In this document: positions 48,666 to 61,630 of the stretch, piece by piece
Layout of the letters: each line of letters starts with the position of its first letter
Position numbering within the stretch: the stretch's first letter is position 1
Source of the DNA: Hevea brasiliensis
Lineage: Eukaryota > Streptophyta > Magnoliopsida > Malpighiales > Euphorbiaceae
Assembly (NCBI RefSeq): GCF_030052815.1
Contig: NC_079510.1
Coordinates: 34,053,823-34,117,822, forward strand
Length of the DNA: 64,000 nucleotides
Direction: 5' to 3'
Position numbers and translations under genes: made by a program
Notes under the pieces: generated by a model
What the model was told of the DNA's origin: nothing
Database searches by the model: none
The model's input: the letters and a program-made list of their open reading frames with translations, nothing else

Positions 48666-49075
48666 TTAATTATGTTAGCTTATTATTACAATTCTATTTA
48701 CACATTACACTCATCAAGAATATAACATAAGTACCGTGCTAAACTAGCATTTAGGTAAAAATGTTGAATTTGAGTTTGGGACTACCTACACTAATTCTGC
48801 TACCTAAGTTGTATCTAAGGCGCCTAAAATTACTAAAATTTATTATAATTTTAGGCACCTTCCAATGTTAGTCCCAAAGCCTTTACATCCAATGAAAATT
48901 AAATTCTCGAATGACGATGAAATTTCTCCGAAACAAAGATACCTAAACGAGTCCACGATATCATGAGTCTGTGTCTTTTTTTATATTTTCAAAAAGATGA
49001 CCGGAAGGGATTGAAAGCTCATGAAGAAAGTCATAGGTCTCAATGATTTTTAGTGCTAAAAACTATTCCAGTTAG
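48666..49075. other. Host intergenic DNA right of the copia element
   Basis: No coding or repeat structure recognised. It ends at the target site of the hAT-type MITE. Confidence 0.4.
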
Positions 49076-49083
49076 TTTCTATT

Positions 49084-49603
49084 AAGGATGACAACGGGTA
49101 GGGTATCTGCAAAAATTATCTTACCCGAACTTAAACTCTATTAATATTATCAAATTCCGAATCCGTCCCAAACCTAATTAAAATTTATTCTCAACTACTC
49201 GAATCTGTCCCAAACCCGATTATTATTACTTGAAAAAAAAATCTAAACCCATTTAATTTTATATATTTTAATTAATATTTTGTATAAAAAATTATTTTGA
49301 TTAATAATTTATATTTTAAAATTTTAATAATTTCATACAATATTTAAATTCTATTTTATATAAAATAAAATATATAAAAATGTATAAATATTATTATAAA
49401 AAAATATATTTTATATTTAATTAAGTATTTATATAAACGGGTTTAAGGAAGGTATACCCAATATGTAAAATCCGAACCCATCACGAGTATTATTTTTCAA
49501 ATCTGAACCCGTCCCAAACCCGATTATATAATACCCAAACTCGTTCTATTAGAGTTTGATCAGATCGAATATCAGCAAAAATCCGACCTATTGTCATTCC
49601 TAA
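49084..49603. mobile_element. hAT-type MITE with 8-bp target duplication TTTCTATT
   Basis: 520 bp between exact copies of TTTCTATT (49076-49083 and 49604-49611). Ends AAGGATGACAACGGGTAGGG and (complement) TTAGGAATGACAATAGGTCGG are inverted repeats with the GGRATGACAA core common in plant hAT elements. The interior is AT-rich and has repeated 'CCCGAAC/CCAAACCCGA' words but no transposase. Confidence 0.85.
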
Positions 49604-49611
49604 TTTCTATT

Positions 49612-50600
49612 TAAAATCGTACCAGTAGACTCGGATTTTTTATAGGCCTAATGTTATGGGAGAAATCTCATCAAAACAATCCATAGGTCCAAAACTTCAA
49701 GCATTCAATTGTAAATCAGGGAGTAGAATCGTGTTAAGATTGCCGTAGAAGAGAGAAATGATAGAAAAACCTAATTTGGGCTTATTCATATTTTTGGGCT
49801 TTTTCCTGCTTTTTTGTTGATAGGAGCAGTAATAACCAGTGGTTCTCAAGAGTTGGTAGAGAGTTGGGGAGGTAGGGGAAATGGTGGAAGGTTGGAAAAA
49901 GAAAAAGGAGGAAGGTCGGCCACAAGGAAAAAAAAATAATAAGAAAAAGAGAGGGAGAGGTGGTTCGATTCAGCCTAATTTGATTCAGTATGACTAAGCC
50001 TAAATACTATTATTCTCGAAAAATCTAGAAAAGTTTCAGAAGGTCAAGAATAATTTTAGAATATAAAAATTATTTAAAACATATCATATGGTCTTTAAAT
50101 AATTTAAAATAAATTAATAAAATAAAATATATTAAAAATCGAAAACTCAAAAATTAAATTCAAAAAATTTCAAATACTATTTTAAAATTTTAAGACATCT
50201 ATATTCAAAATAAAATATAAAAATTTGAGACGTTACATTGATGTGGCAAATTTTGATTTAACATTTTAGTTTAATTTAAATTGGTTCTGGGCTCGTTTCA
50301 ATTGGTATAAAATTTAAAATGACTCCATCATGAATGATTTTTAAAAATTTAGAATTCAATTCAAGGTTAACTTGATAACCTGTATGACTCAATTTGAAGT
50401 TGATTCATTTAGGTTGATCTAATCAGAAAAATTTTAATTAATAACGTCTCCATATCTCATAAAAATATAAAATTTTATAACAAGGAAACAACATAGGAAG
50501 GATGCATTTTTTTTTTATATTATCCTTTTATATTGTCCTTTGGCTCATGATTGTTGGCAGTATTTTGGTTTTTGATCCCTCTTTGCGTATTTTTTATCTT
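49612..50600. other. AT-rich intergenic DNA
   Basis: No gene, terminal repeat or long tandem array seen. Purine-rich stretch at about 49860-49960. Confidence 0.4.
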
Positions 50601-50639
50601 TTTATCAGTGTTTTGACTTTTTGTTGAATGCAGTGGACA

Positions 50640-51925
50640 ATGACACTCTAGTCAAAGTGTGCATGATCATGTGGCGTTTGTGGTACTGTCGCAACTTGTT
50701 GGTGTGGCAGGGTACCATGTCATCAGCCCATGAGATTATCAGATTTGCTTTAAAGTTTCTTGATGATTGAACACAAGCATGTGTTTGTGCCATGCATGGC
50801 CAAGTTGCTTTGACGTGTAGGCAAAGTTTTGTTTGGTGCAAAAATGCAACCTTGATGTTGCTATACTTCAGGATGAAAATAAGACAACTTCTGGTGTTAT
50901 TCTTCAAAACTCGAATGGGCAATTTATTTTAGGAGTTTCAGGTTTTAGTGCTTCTATTTTCATTCCTAATATTGCCAATGCCTTTGCTCTTAGAGAAACT
51001 CTTCTTTGGTTGAGTAATTATCATGTTAGCTGTGTGGATATTGAGAAGGACTCAAAGGGTGTTGTTGATGCTATTTATTATTTGTAGGAGGATCTCCCCG
51101 AATTTGGTCAAATTATTTTTTATTGTAAGTAGTTATCATCACACAAGTCTGATTGGACTTTGGCTTGGATTCGGGGACAAGATAATGTAGCTGCTCAATC
51201 TCTTATTAGGGTAGCTACCTTATATGCTAGTCTCACTTAGTAGTCTAAGCCTCTAAGCTCCTTATGTAATGTTCTTTTTTGAGTGTTATTTCAAGTTTTT
51301 TCACTTAACATTTTAAATTCTAGGTTGGGTGTATTGGAGAGGCCTATTGTCCTAAATGCTTTTTTTTCTCTTCTTTTCTCCTTGTTTCTACAACTTATTT
51401 CCGTTCCATTGTTCCTTGTCTTGAGGGGTTGGTTTTTTGCCATATTAACCACCTGTCCTTTTTGTGTCTTAAGATCTTCATAAATTAGTGTTTTTTACAT
51501 AGATCTAAGCTCTATATGAGCTTTTTTTTTCTCTTCCTTTATGAGGATTCTGGTGGGTGCTCTTATCTTCTCTATGGGATAGCTTCGTCTTCCCTTCAAC
51601 AAATAGATATGGAATTCACAAGTTAGGAGAAAGCCTTTTCAACAGGGGATCTGAGTCACAACTCATTAGTGCTTCAAGGTGCGAGCTGAAATCTGATGGT
51701 ACTCTCTCACGTGTGTTCAAGAGTAAAACTGTGTGTTCCTACTAAGTATTGTTCACACATTACTGTTCATGGAGCGTATCCATTTTCTGACTTTGGTTGA
51801 GTTGTTGCAATATTGTTTATTTTTCTCATTTGCTTCGGTATTTCTGAATTCAAATTATGCTTAATGTTTATTTACTGTATCTCCTGTAATTTTCTCCAAT
51901 TTCAATGAAATTCTATCTTTTAAAC
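50640..51925 (+). mobile_element. LINE 3' end with C-terminal RNase H (RVT_3) domain
   Basis: About 50640-51240 keeps, in several frames, the tail of a plant L1-type polyprotein: WRLWYCRN, then the RNase H domain with GVILQNSNGQFILG, AFALRETLLWL and DIEKDSKGVVDAI, then WIRGQDNVAAQSL. An in-frame stop at 51085 and others inactivate it. 51241-51925 looks like its 3' untranslated region, ending in CAATGAAATTCTATCTTTTAAAC and an A-rich stretch. The 5' part is missing, as usual for LINEs. Confidence 0.78.
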
Positions 51926-52534
51926 AAAAAATAAGGACGCATGTAAGTTTCAATTGGATACAAATGAAAGAAAATGAAGTTAAACATGCACCCTGCTCTC
52001 AGCACAACAAGCCTCTCGCAATTTGTTCATTCTATTCCTCACCCTACAGTCAAATATAATCATGTGTGTATATATACATATATATTTGTTCATTTCAAGA
52101 GAAGGCATAATTTTGGAGGATTAGTCCATTAGCAAATCTCCTATGATGTCGTTTAAAATTATTTTTAATTAATCTCGAGCTAAACTCTATTTTTCTATAG
52201 TAAATTCTTTAATGCTTGTAGGTTCTAAAAAGGGAAATTCTCTAACACTCATATAAATGATGTTTTTAACTGATCAATTGATGAGAACTGCAATATGAAA
52301 AAAATTGATTTATGATATCATTGGATTGCAAAATCAAATAATAAATTTAATAACTTAAAAAGTTAATTCTATTTTATTTTTGTTATTCGTAGAATTATCA
52401 TATTTAATTTTGAGGCTTAGATACTAAAAGATAATAATTTATTTTAATTTAAAAAAAATTAATTGTTATTTAAATTTAGAGATATAATGCTATAGTTTTG
52501 TGGGTGAGAGAGCACGTGTATCAAGAGTCTTCAG

Positions 52535-52536
<2 letters not shown>

Positions 52537-52603
<67 letters not shown>
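52537..52603. repeat. (AT)n microsatellite, about 33 units
   Basis: Uninterrupted alternating AT. The repeat stretches between CAGTAATAT and ATAATCTTCAG. Confidence 0.95.
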
Positions 52604-52605
<2 letters not shown>

Positions 52606-52739
52606 CTTCAGTCTTCAGTCAATTTCTAGCAAGCAATCAGTAATGAATGAGTTAATTTTAGGGCTTATCTTGCAAGCACCGTATTGTAGGGTTAGAGTTA
52701 ACTTTGTCTATCACGCCTTATATATAATATTAATTTTAT

Positions 52740-53970
52740 ACTGAAAAGAAAGTAAAGGGCTTTGGGCTTCATCTTTCTTTCTGACATAGAGAGAAAGAGA
52801 ATGCACAAAAATCCTTGAATTTTCTGCCTTTCTTTCAACGCCAGACCCCAACAGCAATCATCATGTCCTCTCCCTCTTCTTCTCACCTTCTCCATCGCCA
52901 TCATTGTACCCACACCTTCCCTTCTCTCACCAACTCCACACCCCACAAACCTTCATCATTATTTCCTCCAAGAAAAGGCAGCTGGGGTAGAAGAAGGCGA
53001 AGAAGAAAGAAAAAAGAAATCTCAGAAACAACCTTTCTCCCATGTGTGAGACTTGCTTTCTTTGTCTTTCTCTCTCTTGGTTTTCAGTGAAGAAAGCTAG
53101 ATAGGTTGCTTGCCTTTTAAGACTTGAAAGGAAGAACTTTCTTCCTTTGGGGAATCAAGCATCTTGGTCCGATATGATTTTGTTTGCTTCATCAAGCAAA
53201 TTCATTTCAGTAGCTCTTTTGCCCTTTTTAAGCTTATTTATATAGATCTTGTTCTTGAATCTTGAGTGAGGGTTTGATGTGATTTTTGCTACTTTCCTTT
53301 ATATTAGCTAGGTTTCGTTGATTGTGACTTTATGAGCTCTCTACTACCATGGTATATGTATATTATCGTCTTAGTGTCTTTCTTGTTCTTGTTGAAACAA
53401 GTACTGTTTTTTTTGTGTAGAAGATGATAGATCTTGAATCTTTAAGTGTGAAATGAAAGCAACCATGGTTTCTTCTCTTTGATTTCTGAATATCGATTAT
53501 AGAAGTTCTCTCAAGCAGATCTAATGGATTCATCATCTTCAAAACTAGCAAGCTAGGGTTTACAGTTTTTGTGTTTGTGGGAAATATCTCAAGATTTTTC
53601 TTTTCTTTCTTTAGCCATGCAAACATGGATTAATTAACACAAATTATGTTTATTTTATCGTTAATTGTTATATTTTAGTTCCCTTTTTAATTTTCTTGAT
53701 TAAATTTTCAGAAATTAAAAGATTTTTTCCTTATATTTAGTAGATTAATTTGTGGATTTCGAAGGATCTTCCTGCAGTACTGTCTTTACTTGCTTATATA
53801 TTCTATTGGATGCTTCACTTCTTGATGTTTCAGCACCAGGAAACCAAGAAAACTTTGGCCTCCATTAAATTATCAAGAAAGAAATTGGTGATTATGCTTA
53901 ACATCTTGAACGTGTAAGCACAATCAAACGGTTTCTTCATTATACACGGTGACAAAGACAGTAAGTTCAA
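52740..53970 (+). other. Possible transcribed locus of unknown kind, with a small open frame
   Basis: This stretch is less AT-rich than its surroundings and has plant-UTR-like features: CT-rich stretches, then an ATG at 52863 opening a 75-codon frame (MSSPSSSHLLHRHHC..., with an RRRRRRKKK run) to the stop TGA at 53088, and downstream T-rich tracts with CAG acceptors (for example CAG before CACCAGGAAACC near 53832). The product is low complexity and matches no family I know. It could be a 5' part of a gene, a noncoding RNA or chance. I recognise no exon further on. Confidence 0.25.
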
Positions 53971-56060
53971 TTGATTGCAGCATGTGATAATCCTTTTCTG
54001 GGTGATTAAATTTGTGCTTTGGATTAACTATCAACTTCAAGTTCTCTGGTGATGATAATTAAATTTAAATATTAATTCAAAACTAATTTACTTAGCTTAA
54101 TCAGTCTCGAATTCAAGTCATTGAAATAAGTTTTTTCGATAAAATTGCAAATGTTAGTTTTCTTAATGCTACGATTTTGAAAGAAAATGACTTTATATTT
54201 TATAATCGGGAAAGTCATTTTTCCTGGATACTTATTTAATTATCATCTTTTTGACACATTTTCTAATCCTTTAAATTTTTCTTTTCTTTTTTCACTTAAT
54301 TTTTTACAATAAATTTCATCCATACATATGCATCAGCTGAGATTCAATAAACTCATATAATCCATAGATGTTCAAAATATAGAAATTTAATTGAAATGAA
54401 TAGGCTCCTAGCTACTGCCATTATAATTATTGCAAGTTATGATAGCAGAGAAACTTTAAGGCGAGACTAGCTATATAAATTATATGCTATAATGGAAAAT
54501 GAAGACTAATTTCCTGGAGAGGTTCCCACTTGGGCAGTTTGTGCCGACACCTTTTTTTATCCCAAACTGATGGTTTTTTGCTTAGTTCCATAAATATTAT
54601 ATATTGGGAATTTCATGATCGATAGATATGATGAGTTTTCCAAAACATTAATTGCTTACCAAATTGAAACTATAAGGCCTTTCTTCTTTGCATAACTAAG
54701 AACATATATAGTTTGGGTATTTTACACAATAATAAAAAATTAATTATTAAAATCATATGAAATTAAATGTAATTATCAAAATAATGTTTATTGAAGAAAC
54801 TCAAACAATAAAAAATTTAAGAAAATGTCAAAAATATTAATTTAATAAGTAGGTTTCACGTGAAGATGTGCGTAAAATGAGGGATTACTTTTACTTTTGA
54901 AAATAATAATTGAATCGACATTGTCAATCAAATCAGTTTGACTATTTTACAGGTGTCCATAAAATTACCAATTTAAATGACGTTTTCATAACATGAAAAT
55001 TACTTATTATCGGATTAGTGTTTCTTTATTTAACTGTTTTCTCTTAAATCTTCTTTTTTTATTAACATTTTCTTCCACAAATATTATTTTAATAAATAAT
55101 TTTAATTTCATTTTATTTTAATAATTAATTTTTTTTATTTCATATTATTGTAATAATTAATCCCTCGTCTTCCCTCTCTTCATAAAAGGCAGATGAAAGA
55201 GGAAGGAGCCACCACCTTTAAACTTTTCAAAATTTAACTTTTTATCTATATATTATTATGTATTTATAAATATATTCTTTATTTCGCTCAAAATTAAAAA
55301 AAAAAAATCACTTGCCATCCAAATTAATGTCTTAAAAACATTTCCATCTCCACTTCAAATGTTTTCCTCTTTATACATGTTTATTTTATCCAATTTATGA
55401 ACAAATTTCATATAAACATTTTAAAAATTTTATAATTACTTCAAACTTTTTAAATTCTCATTTTCGTACGTGCATTTTTATTCAATTTATAATATCTTTC
55501 CACCTTCAACCTCTTAGACTTTAATAAAAATTTTCATCACCACCTTTCTAAATTTTTCTTTGAATATTGTTCAATTTACTTCTTGTACTTATTGAAAGAT
55601 TTAATTTAATCCAATTTTTGCTTTTGAGTCAAATTAATCCTTAAAATTTTTATTACTCAAATTGACCCCAATTTGATATGCATGAAATTCATACCTTTAG
55701 AGGAGTGTGAGTTCCTTTTTTAATATTTTAATTTATATTTTTAATTTATAATGAATTTCAATTTCAATTTAAATTATAAATAATTATGTAAAATATAAAA
55801 TAGTGTTTTTTATATTTATAATTCTAATTAATTATAGTTACAATTATTTTCATTTTTCTAATTTTAATTAATTAATTATATGAAAATATAAAAATAATAT
55901 TTTTTATATTTTATTTTAGTTAATTATAATTAATTATAATTTTTTTATTTTAATTTGAATTTTTAATTTTAAATAATTATATGAAAGTATGAAAATATTA
56001 TTTATTATTTAATTTTAAGTAATTTTATGAAAATATGAATTTAATATGTCTTATATTTTT
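53971..56060. other. AT-rich intergenic DNA
   Basis: No gene seen. Long runs of A/T at 55060-55150 and 55700-56080. Confidence 0.45.
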
Positions 56061-56870
56061 AATTTTATTTTTTTAAAAAAATATTTATTGCCAGAAAAAC
56101 TTAATCTTAGACAAGCTCAGGAAACACAAGATCCCAAAGAAAATTAGGAAGCTGACACCAAACCGTTGGACTAGCATATAATAGAGCCGCCCTTGCAAGA
56201 ACATGAGCAAGTTTATTAGCTCATCAGAGACATATCCGCCCCCCGAGAAAGCAAAAATTTACAATTGGAAATAACCTGACCAAACTCTGAAAGATCTGCA
56301 TCTGAAGAAAGCATAGCATTAAAATCTCTTTGCAATCCAACTCAATAAAAATATGATGGGGAAAAGCATTCAATAACCAACGAAGCACCTCCCTCAATGC
56401 CAAAGCCTCAGCAAGTTTAGGCAAAACAACACCATCTTGAAATCCTGAAAAAGCAGCTTGAAAATTCCCTGAAGAGTCCCGCACCACAGCAGCATAACTA
56501 AACTTATTTTCCAACTCAAAAATGCCTGCATCAATATTGCATTTGTAGAAGCTCATAGGAGGAGGGAACCAATGATCAACAAAGTGACATGCGTGAAACA
56601 GGAGACACATACTGCTGATAACAACTTTGAGAAGCCTCCCAATCAGCTAGACAGGATAAAGCCATATCAACCACATCTTGACCTGTACACGACTTTCCTT
56701 GCCAGACAAGATTCTTGACCTTTGGAGGAACAGGAACCAACCACAACTTCTTCCAATTAAGACCACCCAATTGTCCAAAAGATATTAGATGATCCTCAGA
56801 AAGAACATGATAAGCTGACTTCACTGAATAAATCCCATTCTTATTGAAATGCCAAATCCTCTTATCCTCT
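56060..56870 (-). mobile_element. LINE 3' end: zf-RVT and RNase H domains, 5' truncated
   Basis: On the minus strand, 56830-56700 encodes VKSAYHVL and WKKLWLVPVPPKVKNLVW, the typical zf-RVT start of plant L1 elements. It breaks off early and is followed at 56610-56260 by the RNase H domain (YKCNIDAGIF, AAVVRDSSGNFQAAFSGF, LALREVLRWLL, IFIELDCKEI). The 3' end with a T run on the plus strand (56072-56082) is the element's A-rich tail. The loss of most of zf-RVT is an internal deletion. Confidence 0.8.
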
Positions 56871-57252
56871 CACTGATTATAATTTTTTGAATTTCAATTA
56901 GTTATATGAAAATATAAATATAATATTTTTACGGCTTTTAATTTTAATTATTTATAAATATAAAAAATTTGGTTTTCATTTCAATTTTGATTTTATGAAT
57001 TTACTTAATTATATGAGAATATAAAAATAGTATTTTTTATTTTTAATTGTAATTAATTATTTTTAAAATAATATTTTACTATTAAAAAATATATTAAATA
57101 TTTATTTTTATGATGCGCATATCTTACTTATATATGGTTGAATTATTTTAATTTTTAATAAAAACTTTAAAATTTAATTTTACTCAAAAATAAAAAATAG
57201 ACTAAATTAACCCAATTTTTCTTTGTATATGACGCGCGCTTCAAGATATTTA

Positions 57253-57649
57253 CACTGTGTTTGGTAAAATTTTAAGGGGAAGAAAAATAAAATAGAGAAA
57301 GTAAAGAATGAAAATAAAAATTATTTTTCATTTTCCTATTTGGATTGAGAAATGAAAATATTAGAGGGGGAGTTATTTTATAAATAATAAAATTATAATT
57401 TTGCCCCTAAATTAAAAAAAGAATTATTAAATATAGAATTATATTTATACTTTTAAATATTTTTCTCTCACTTTCTCCCCATTTTAAAGAAAAAGGAGAA
57501 AAAGATAAAATATTTTTATTTTTTCTCTAATATTTTTCTCCCCTTATTTATTTTCTCCTCAATCCAAACAAAACAATAAAAAATAAACTTATTTTCCTCT
57601 CACATTTTCTTTCCCCTCTTACTTTCCTCCCTCCCTCCCAAACATAGTG
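57253..57649. mobile_element. PIF/Harbinger-like (Tourist) MITE with TTA duplication
   Basis: 397 bp flanked by TTA (57250-57252 and 57650-57652). Ends CACTGTGTTTGG and (complement) CACTATGTTTGG are 12-bp inverted repeats with one mismatch. The interior has long purine-rich then pyrimidine-rich halves that pair in part (TTTTCTCTAATATTTTTCTCCCC). No transposase. Confidence 0.75.
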
Positions 57650-57652
57650 TTA

Positions 57653-59477
57653 AAGAATGAATCAGTCAACACGCGTCTCCTGTTAATAATTTAAAGAAAA
57701 GACTCTAAGCCCGACCTGAGAACGGAAGAAATTTCTTTGACGAAGTGGGTGAGAACTACAACGTGAATGCATTTAATGACAAATGTGACAATTTACAATA
57801 CTAATTATAGATGAGGCACTCCTTAAAAGACACAAAATGCATGATTATCCTGCTAACTCCGACGTATTGATGCAAAGAGATTAAGTAATTTTGACTTGCT
57901 AGACTCAACCCAAATCAAGGAAGATTATTGATACATTATAAATTATCCCATCTATTGGATTGATGATATGTCATCCCTAAAAAGATCGTATTTACTATAT
58001 ATACAATACAGGTACTACTTAAAAGGTGTGATACATGAGTCGATCGAATGCAAATAATTCATACAGGCTAACTAGTAAACCTACTATCAAAAACCAGTCG
58101 AAGAAATCACTCACTTCACTAGTCGCCTTACCAATGACTGAGTGAGGCAAACTAGGTACGACTACATGGAAGGTGACGCATACTCATGAGAGTGATCTTC
58201 TATTATCTCATGTATCATTTAATTCGATAAGGACACATGTCAAAATAACACAGATTTCAAGTATACAGTTTACTATTCATATGACAATATAGTCAGCAGT
58301 TTGATTTAGTCAATTGCACATCATTGATGCCCCGAGAATCTATTACATGACTAATTTCAATCCTACACTCAGCATACTCACAATAACCGTCATTTTAGAC
58401 AATGTTAGAGTCATGATTACCCTACCAAATACATACCCTAACCTTAAACAAAGATATAGTTGAGGAAGGATCCACTTGGCATAGGTATCCACGTGGTAAG
58501 CTATTATTGGCACTCTAGAAGTATATGTGGGTATTTACTATGTAAAACATTATTTGAACCTATTAATTCTTATCCCCTTTCTGTCCTCTCTACTTTTTCT
58601 TTCCATAAACTTTCCCACTTGTACTAACTTAACCATCAGAGTTGGCACTCTAATCCTTTGTTGTTCTGTAGATAGAGAAGTTGTAGCATAATCCTAAGTC
58701 CATGCGAGTACTGGAATGGAGCCGTAGAAGCTTCCTTAGTACTTGTGTTTCTCTGTATACTCTCGAGTAGAGCCTTATCACCCTGTCCAATGTCCATCTA
58801 TATGCATACTTGTATCACCAATTACTAATTATTAATCTCTTGAGATTAAGGAGCACCTTTTCACCTACTGCGCTATGCTAAAACATGAATAAATAGATAG
58901 AAGATAAGGCCTAGTGAAGAGGGAATTCAAGCGGGTATAATGTCTCTCATATTCAAAGTCTCTCTTCAAATTTACTTAGTCATTAAAAGTCTAGAGGGAA
59001 GGACACGCCACCTTGCCTTTGACTTTTCTTTTGTGCTTATAAGTTATGCGTGGCAAGATCTTCCAGTCTGCAAACATCCAAACTTTATCAATTGACATTG
59101 TTTATGGGGATATGCAATTATGTTTTCTCTTTTTTCTCAAAATCTAAAAAGCTTTCTCCTCAAAAAAGACAGCCATAGCAAACCTGTCAAACCCATGGAA
59201 TCCAATGCAAAGAGTAACATAGTAAATTATTACATATAATGACATCCTTAATTAAAATAAAAAAGATTCAACATAGAACCTTAAAATACAATATGAGAGA
59301 ATAAACCACAGCTTTATTGAAGAAACTGAATTTGAAAATTATGGGAAAAAGGCCCTTACAAAACAAATATAAAAAAAGCTTATATCGAGTTTTACAACCG
59401 CAAACTATTTAGGAATAAATTTTGCTAAATAGGAATAAAGAAACCTAATTAAAATAGGAAAACTAAATCAATCTGGA
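57653..59477. other. Intergenic DNA without recognised feature
   Basis: Base composition is more even than the neighbouring DNA, but all frames are short and I see no terminal repeats or known motifs. It may be an old, unclassified repeat. Confidence 0.35.
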
Positions 59478-59485
59478 CTTGAGAA

Positions 59486-60026
59486 TAGGAGTGAGCAGAT
59501 TTTAGTTTAAATTAAAAAATCAAACTAAATCTAGTCAATTCAGTTCAATCGATTTGATTTTAAAATTCAATCGATTCAGTTCGATTTTATATTATAAAAA
59601 TTTTGATTATTTCAGTTCTATTTGGTTTTAAAGAGAAAAAAATTGGTTAAACTGAACTGAACCGAATAGTAATTTTATATATTCAAATCAAACCGAATCG
59701 ATTTTTGAATTGATTTATTTTTATGGAGAATTTATGAATTATATTTAATTATATATAAATAAATTATTTAATTTCATTGATTAATGGTTATTAAGTTTAA
59801 ATCAAAGTCAAAATTAGATCAAATAACTTAAAAATCAAGTCTAAATTAAAAAATCAATAAAAAATAAAACTGATCGATTTGAACCGAACAAAACCGAAAT
59901 AGAGTGATTCGGTTCGATTCGATTTTTCATCTATTTCAGTTCGATTCGATTTTAAAAATATATAATTTAATTTTATGATTTAATTCGATTCAGTTCGATT
60001 CGATTTGAACCGAATGCTCACTCCTA
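59486..60026. mobile_element. hAT-type MITE with 8-bp target duplication CTTGAGAA
   Basis: 541 bp between exact copies of CTTGAGAA (59478-59485 and 60027-60034). The ends TAGGAGTGAGCA and TGCTCACTCCTA are perfect 12-bp inverted repeats. The interior is rich in TCGATTTGA/TTCGGTTCGATT words on both arms, so a long fold-back is likely. No coding capacity. Confidence 0.9.
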
Positions 60027-60034
60027 CTTGAGAA

Positions 60035-61180
60035 TAAGATTGCTGACGTGCACACAGATGCGTTGGTTTACACAACTTGGCCATGTCGGCTACTGGACTG
60101 ATGGCCTTGTTCAGTTAGTAGAAACATGGGCATGGCAAAAGACACGACCAGGCTGTGTGGACTACCACAACTGATGGCCATTTGACATGGGCATGTGCTT
60201 TGGCCGTGTAAGCCTCTGGAACTCTTTGATCTCTCACAGTTGGGTTATGTGGCTGCTTTGATTCACATGGCCTGGCCGTGTGACACACAGCCTCTCGTGC
60301 CACTTCCTTTGCTAACTTATCAAAAGGAAAAACGATTTATCACACGACCATAGGAGTGAAGCCATGTGAGCTTTTGGATGCTCTCTCACAATCGCTTGAA
60401 AAAGACCATGTGACAACTTGGGTCACACTTACCCTTTGACATAACAAAAAACCATGAACCAAGGTGAGTGTGTTGCCATCACAATCCAAGTTGACCCTCT
60501 TGCCACCATCATGATCGCAGAGATCTTCGGCATTGATTTGCCTCCTAAAATGTGGCTCACCTTTCCTTCTCACTTAAAATTCACTGTAAATCTCAATTCT
60601 TAATTCATTGCCATTAATTTTGATCTTATTGAAAGAGGAATCACGTAGTGTCACAGGCATAATTAGGTCTCATCAGAGTCAAATTCAAAATTTGACCCAT
60701 CAAACTCGATTTTGGACCAAACTTGCTAGTTAGAGAAATGAGACTTCTTGGAACTAACTTCACCATATGGGTTTGTGATAATTAAGAATAAGGTTTTTGC
60801 GGCTCTTGTCCCTCTTCCTCTTCTCCAGCTTCTTCCCCACCTTCTCTTTAGAAGAAGCAACATGCAAATCTTCCAAGAGAATTGATGGTTTTGGAACTAC
60901 TGACCATTTTCACTTAAAACGGTGATTTACCACAGTATCACTTTCAGCAATCGGATAATTGGCTGCAGGAGATAACATGCTGTAATCGCAACAGTGAGTG
61001 ATTGAGCTATTTTCATGGCTTAAATAAATATAATAAATTCTAATAAAAAATTAGATGAACACATATGCATTTAATCATATTACGTTCACCGTCATATGTA
61101 AGAGTATAACTATTTCACCTGAATTTACAAATATTTGAATTCAACTTGATTTTACTTGAATTCATCAACTTTGAATTTAA
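60035..61180. other. Intergenic DNA with repeated GGCCGTGTG / CATGGGCATG words
   Basis: 60110-60430 repeats words such as CATGGGCATG, GGCCGTGTAAGCC and GGCCGTGTGACA, a style seen in LTRs of gypsy elements, but no ends are found. Frames on the minus strand (60115-60573) translate this repeat and are not called genes. Confidence 0.35.
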
Positions 61181-61189
61181 TCAATTAAT

Positions 61190-61325
61190 TATTTTGATTG
61201 TTTCATAAAAAATATTTTAAAAAAAATATTTTTTTAATATTTGGAGTGAAAAATAAATTAATAAAAAAATTTTCTATAAAATTATTTTTTATATGTAAAA
61301 TATTTTTTATAAAATAAACAGAATG
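61190..61325. repeat. Possible small fold-back element
   Basis: TTGTTTCATAAAAAATATTTTA at the left and its near complement TAAAATATTTTTTATAAAATAAACAG at the right enclose about 90 bp of AT-rich DNA. No target duplication is clear. Confidence 0.4.
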
Positions 61326-61630
61326 TAAAACTAATTTAATCTAATTTAAATTATAAAAAAATTCAAAAAATTAAAAAATAAAATAAAGCAAGCAAGACAA
61401 GCCCTGTGTTTTTTTTTTGGCCGATATTTTTCCAGTGAGTGGCGACCACGCTCTTACAAATCATAATCATAGCCCAAAAAAATAAAATAAATTAAATTAA
61501 TTAAATATCTGCTTTATTTTTTTAAGCAATAAATTAAATATCTATTAAAGAAAAGAAAAGGATAACTAAGAAATAAAATGTTCATGAACGGCATTTGATT
61601 TTCAGTTTGACGGATTGTTTTTGGTGCAGC

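Noticed and set aside
53144..53168. GGGGAATCAAGCATCTTGGTCCGA looks like the complement of miR166
   Set aside because: It needs an internal insertion to align, and no complementary arm is nearby, so no hairpin precursor can form.
60115..60573. Minus-strand frames of 62 and 77 codons
   Set aside because: They translate the GGCCGTGTG word repeats; no recognisable domain.
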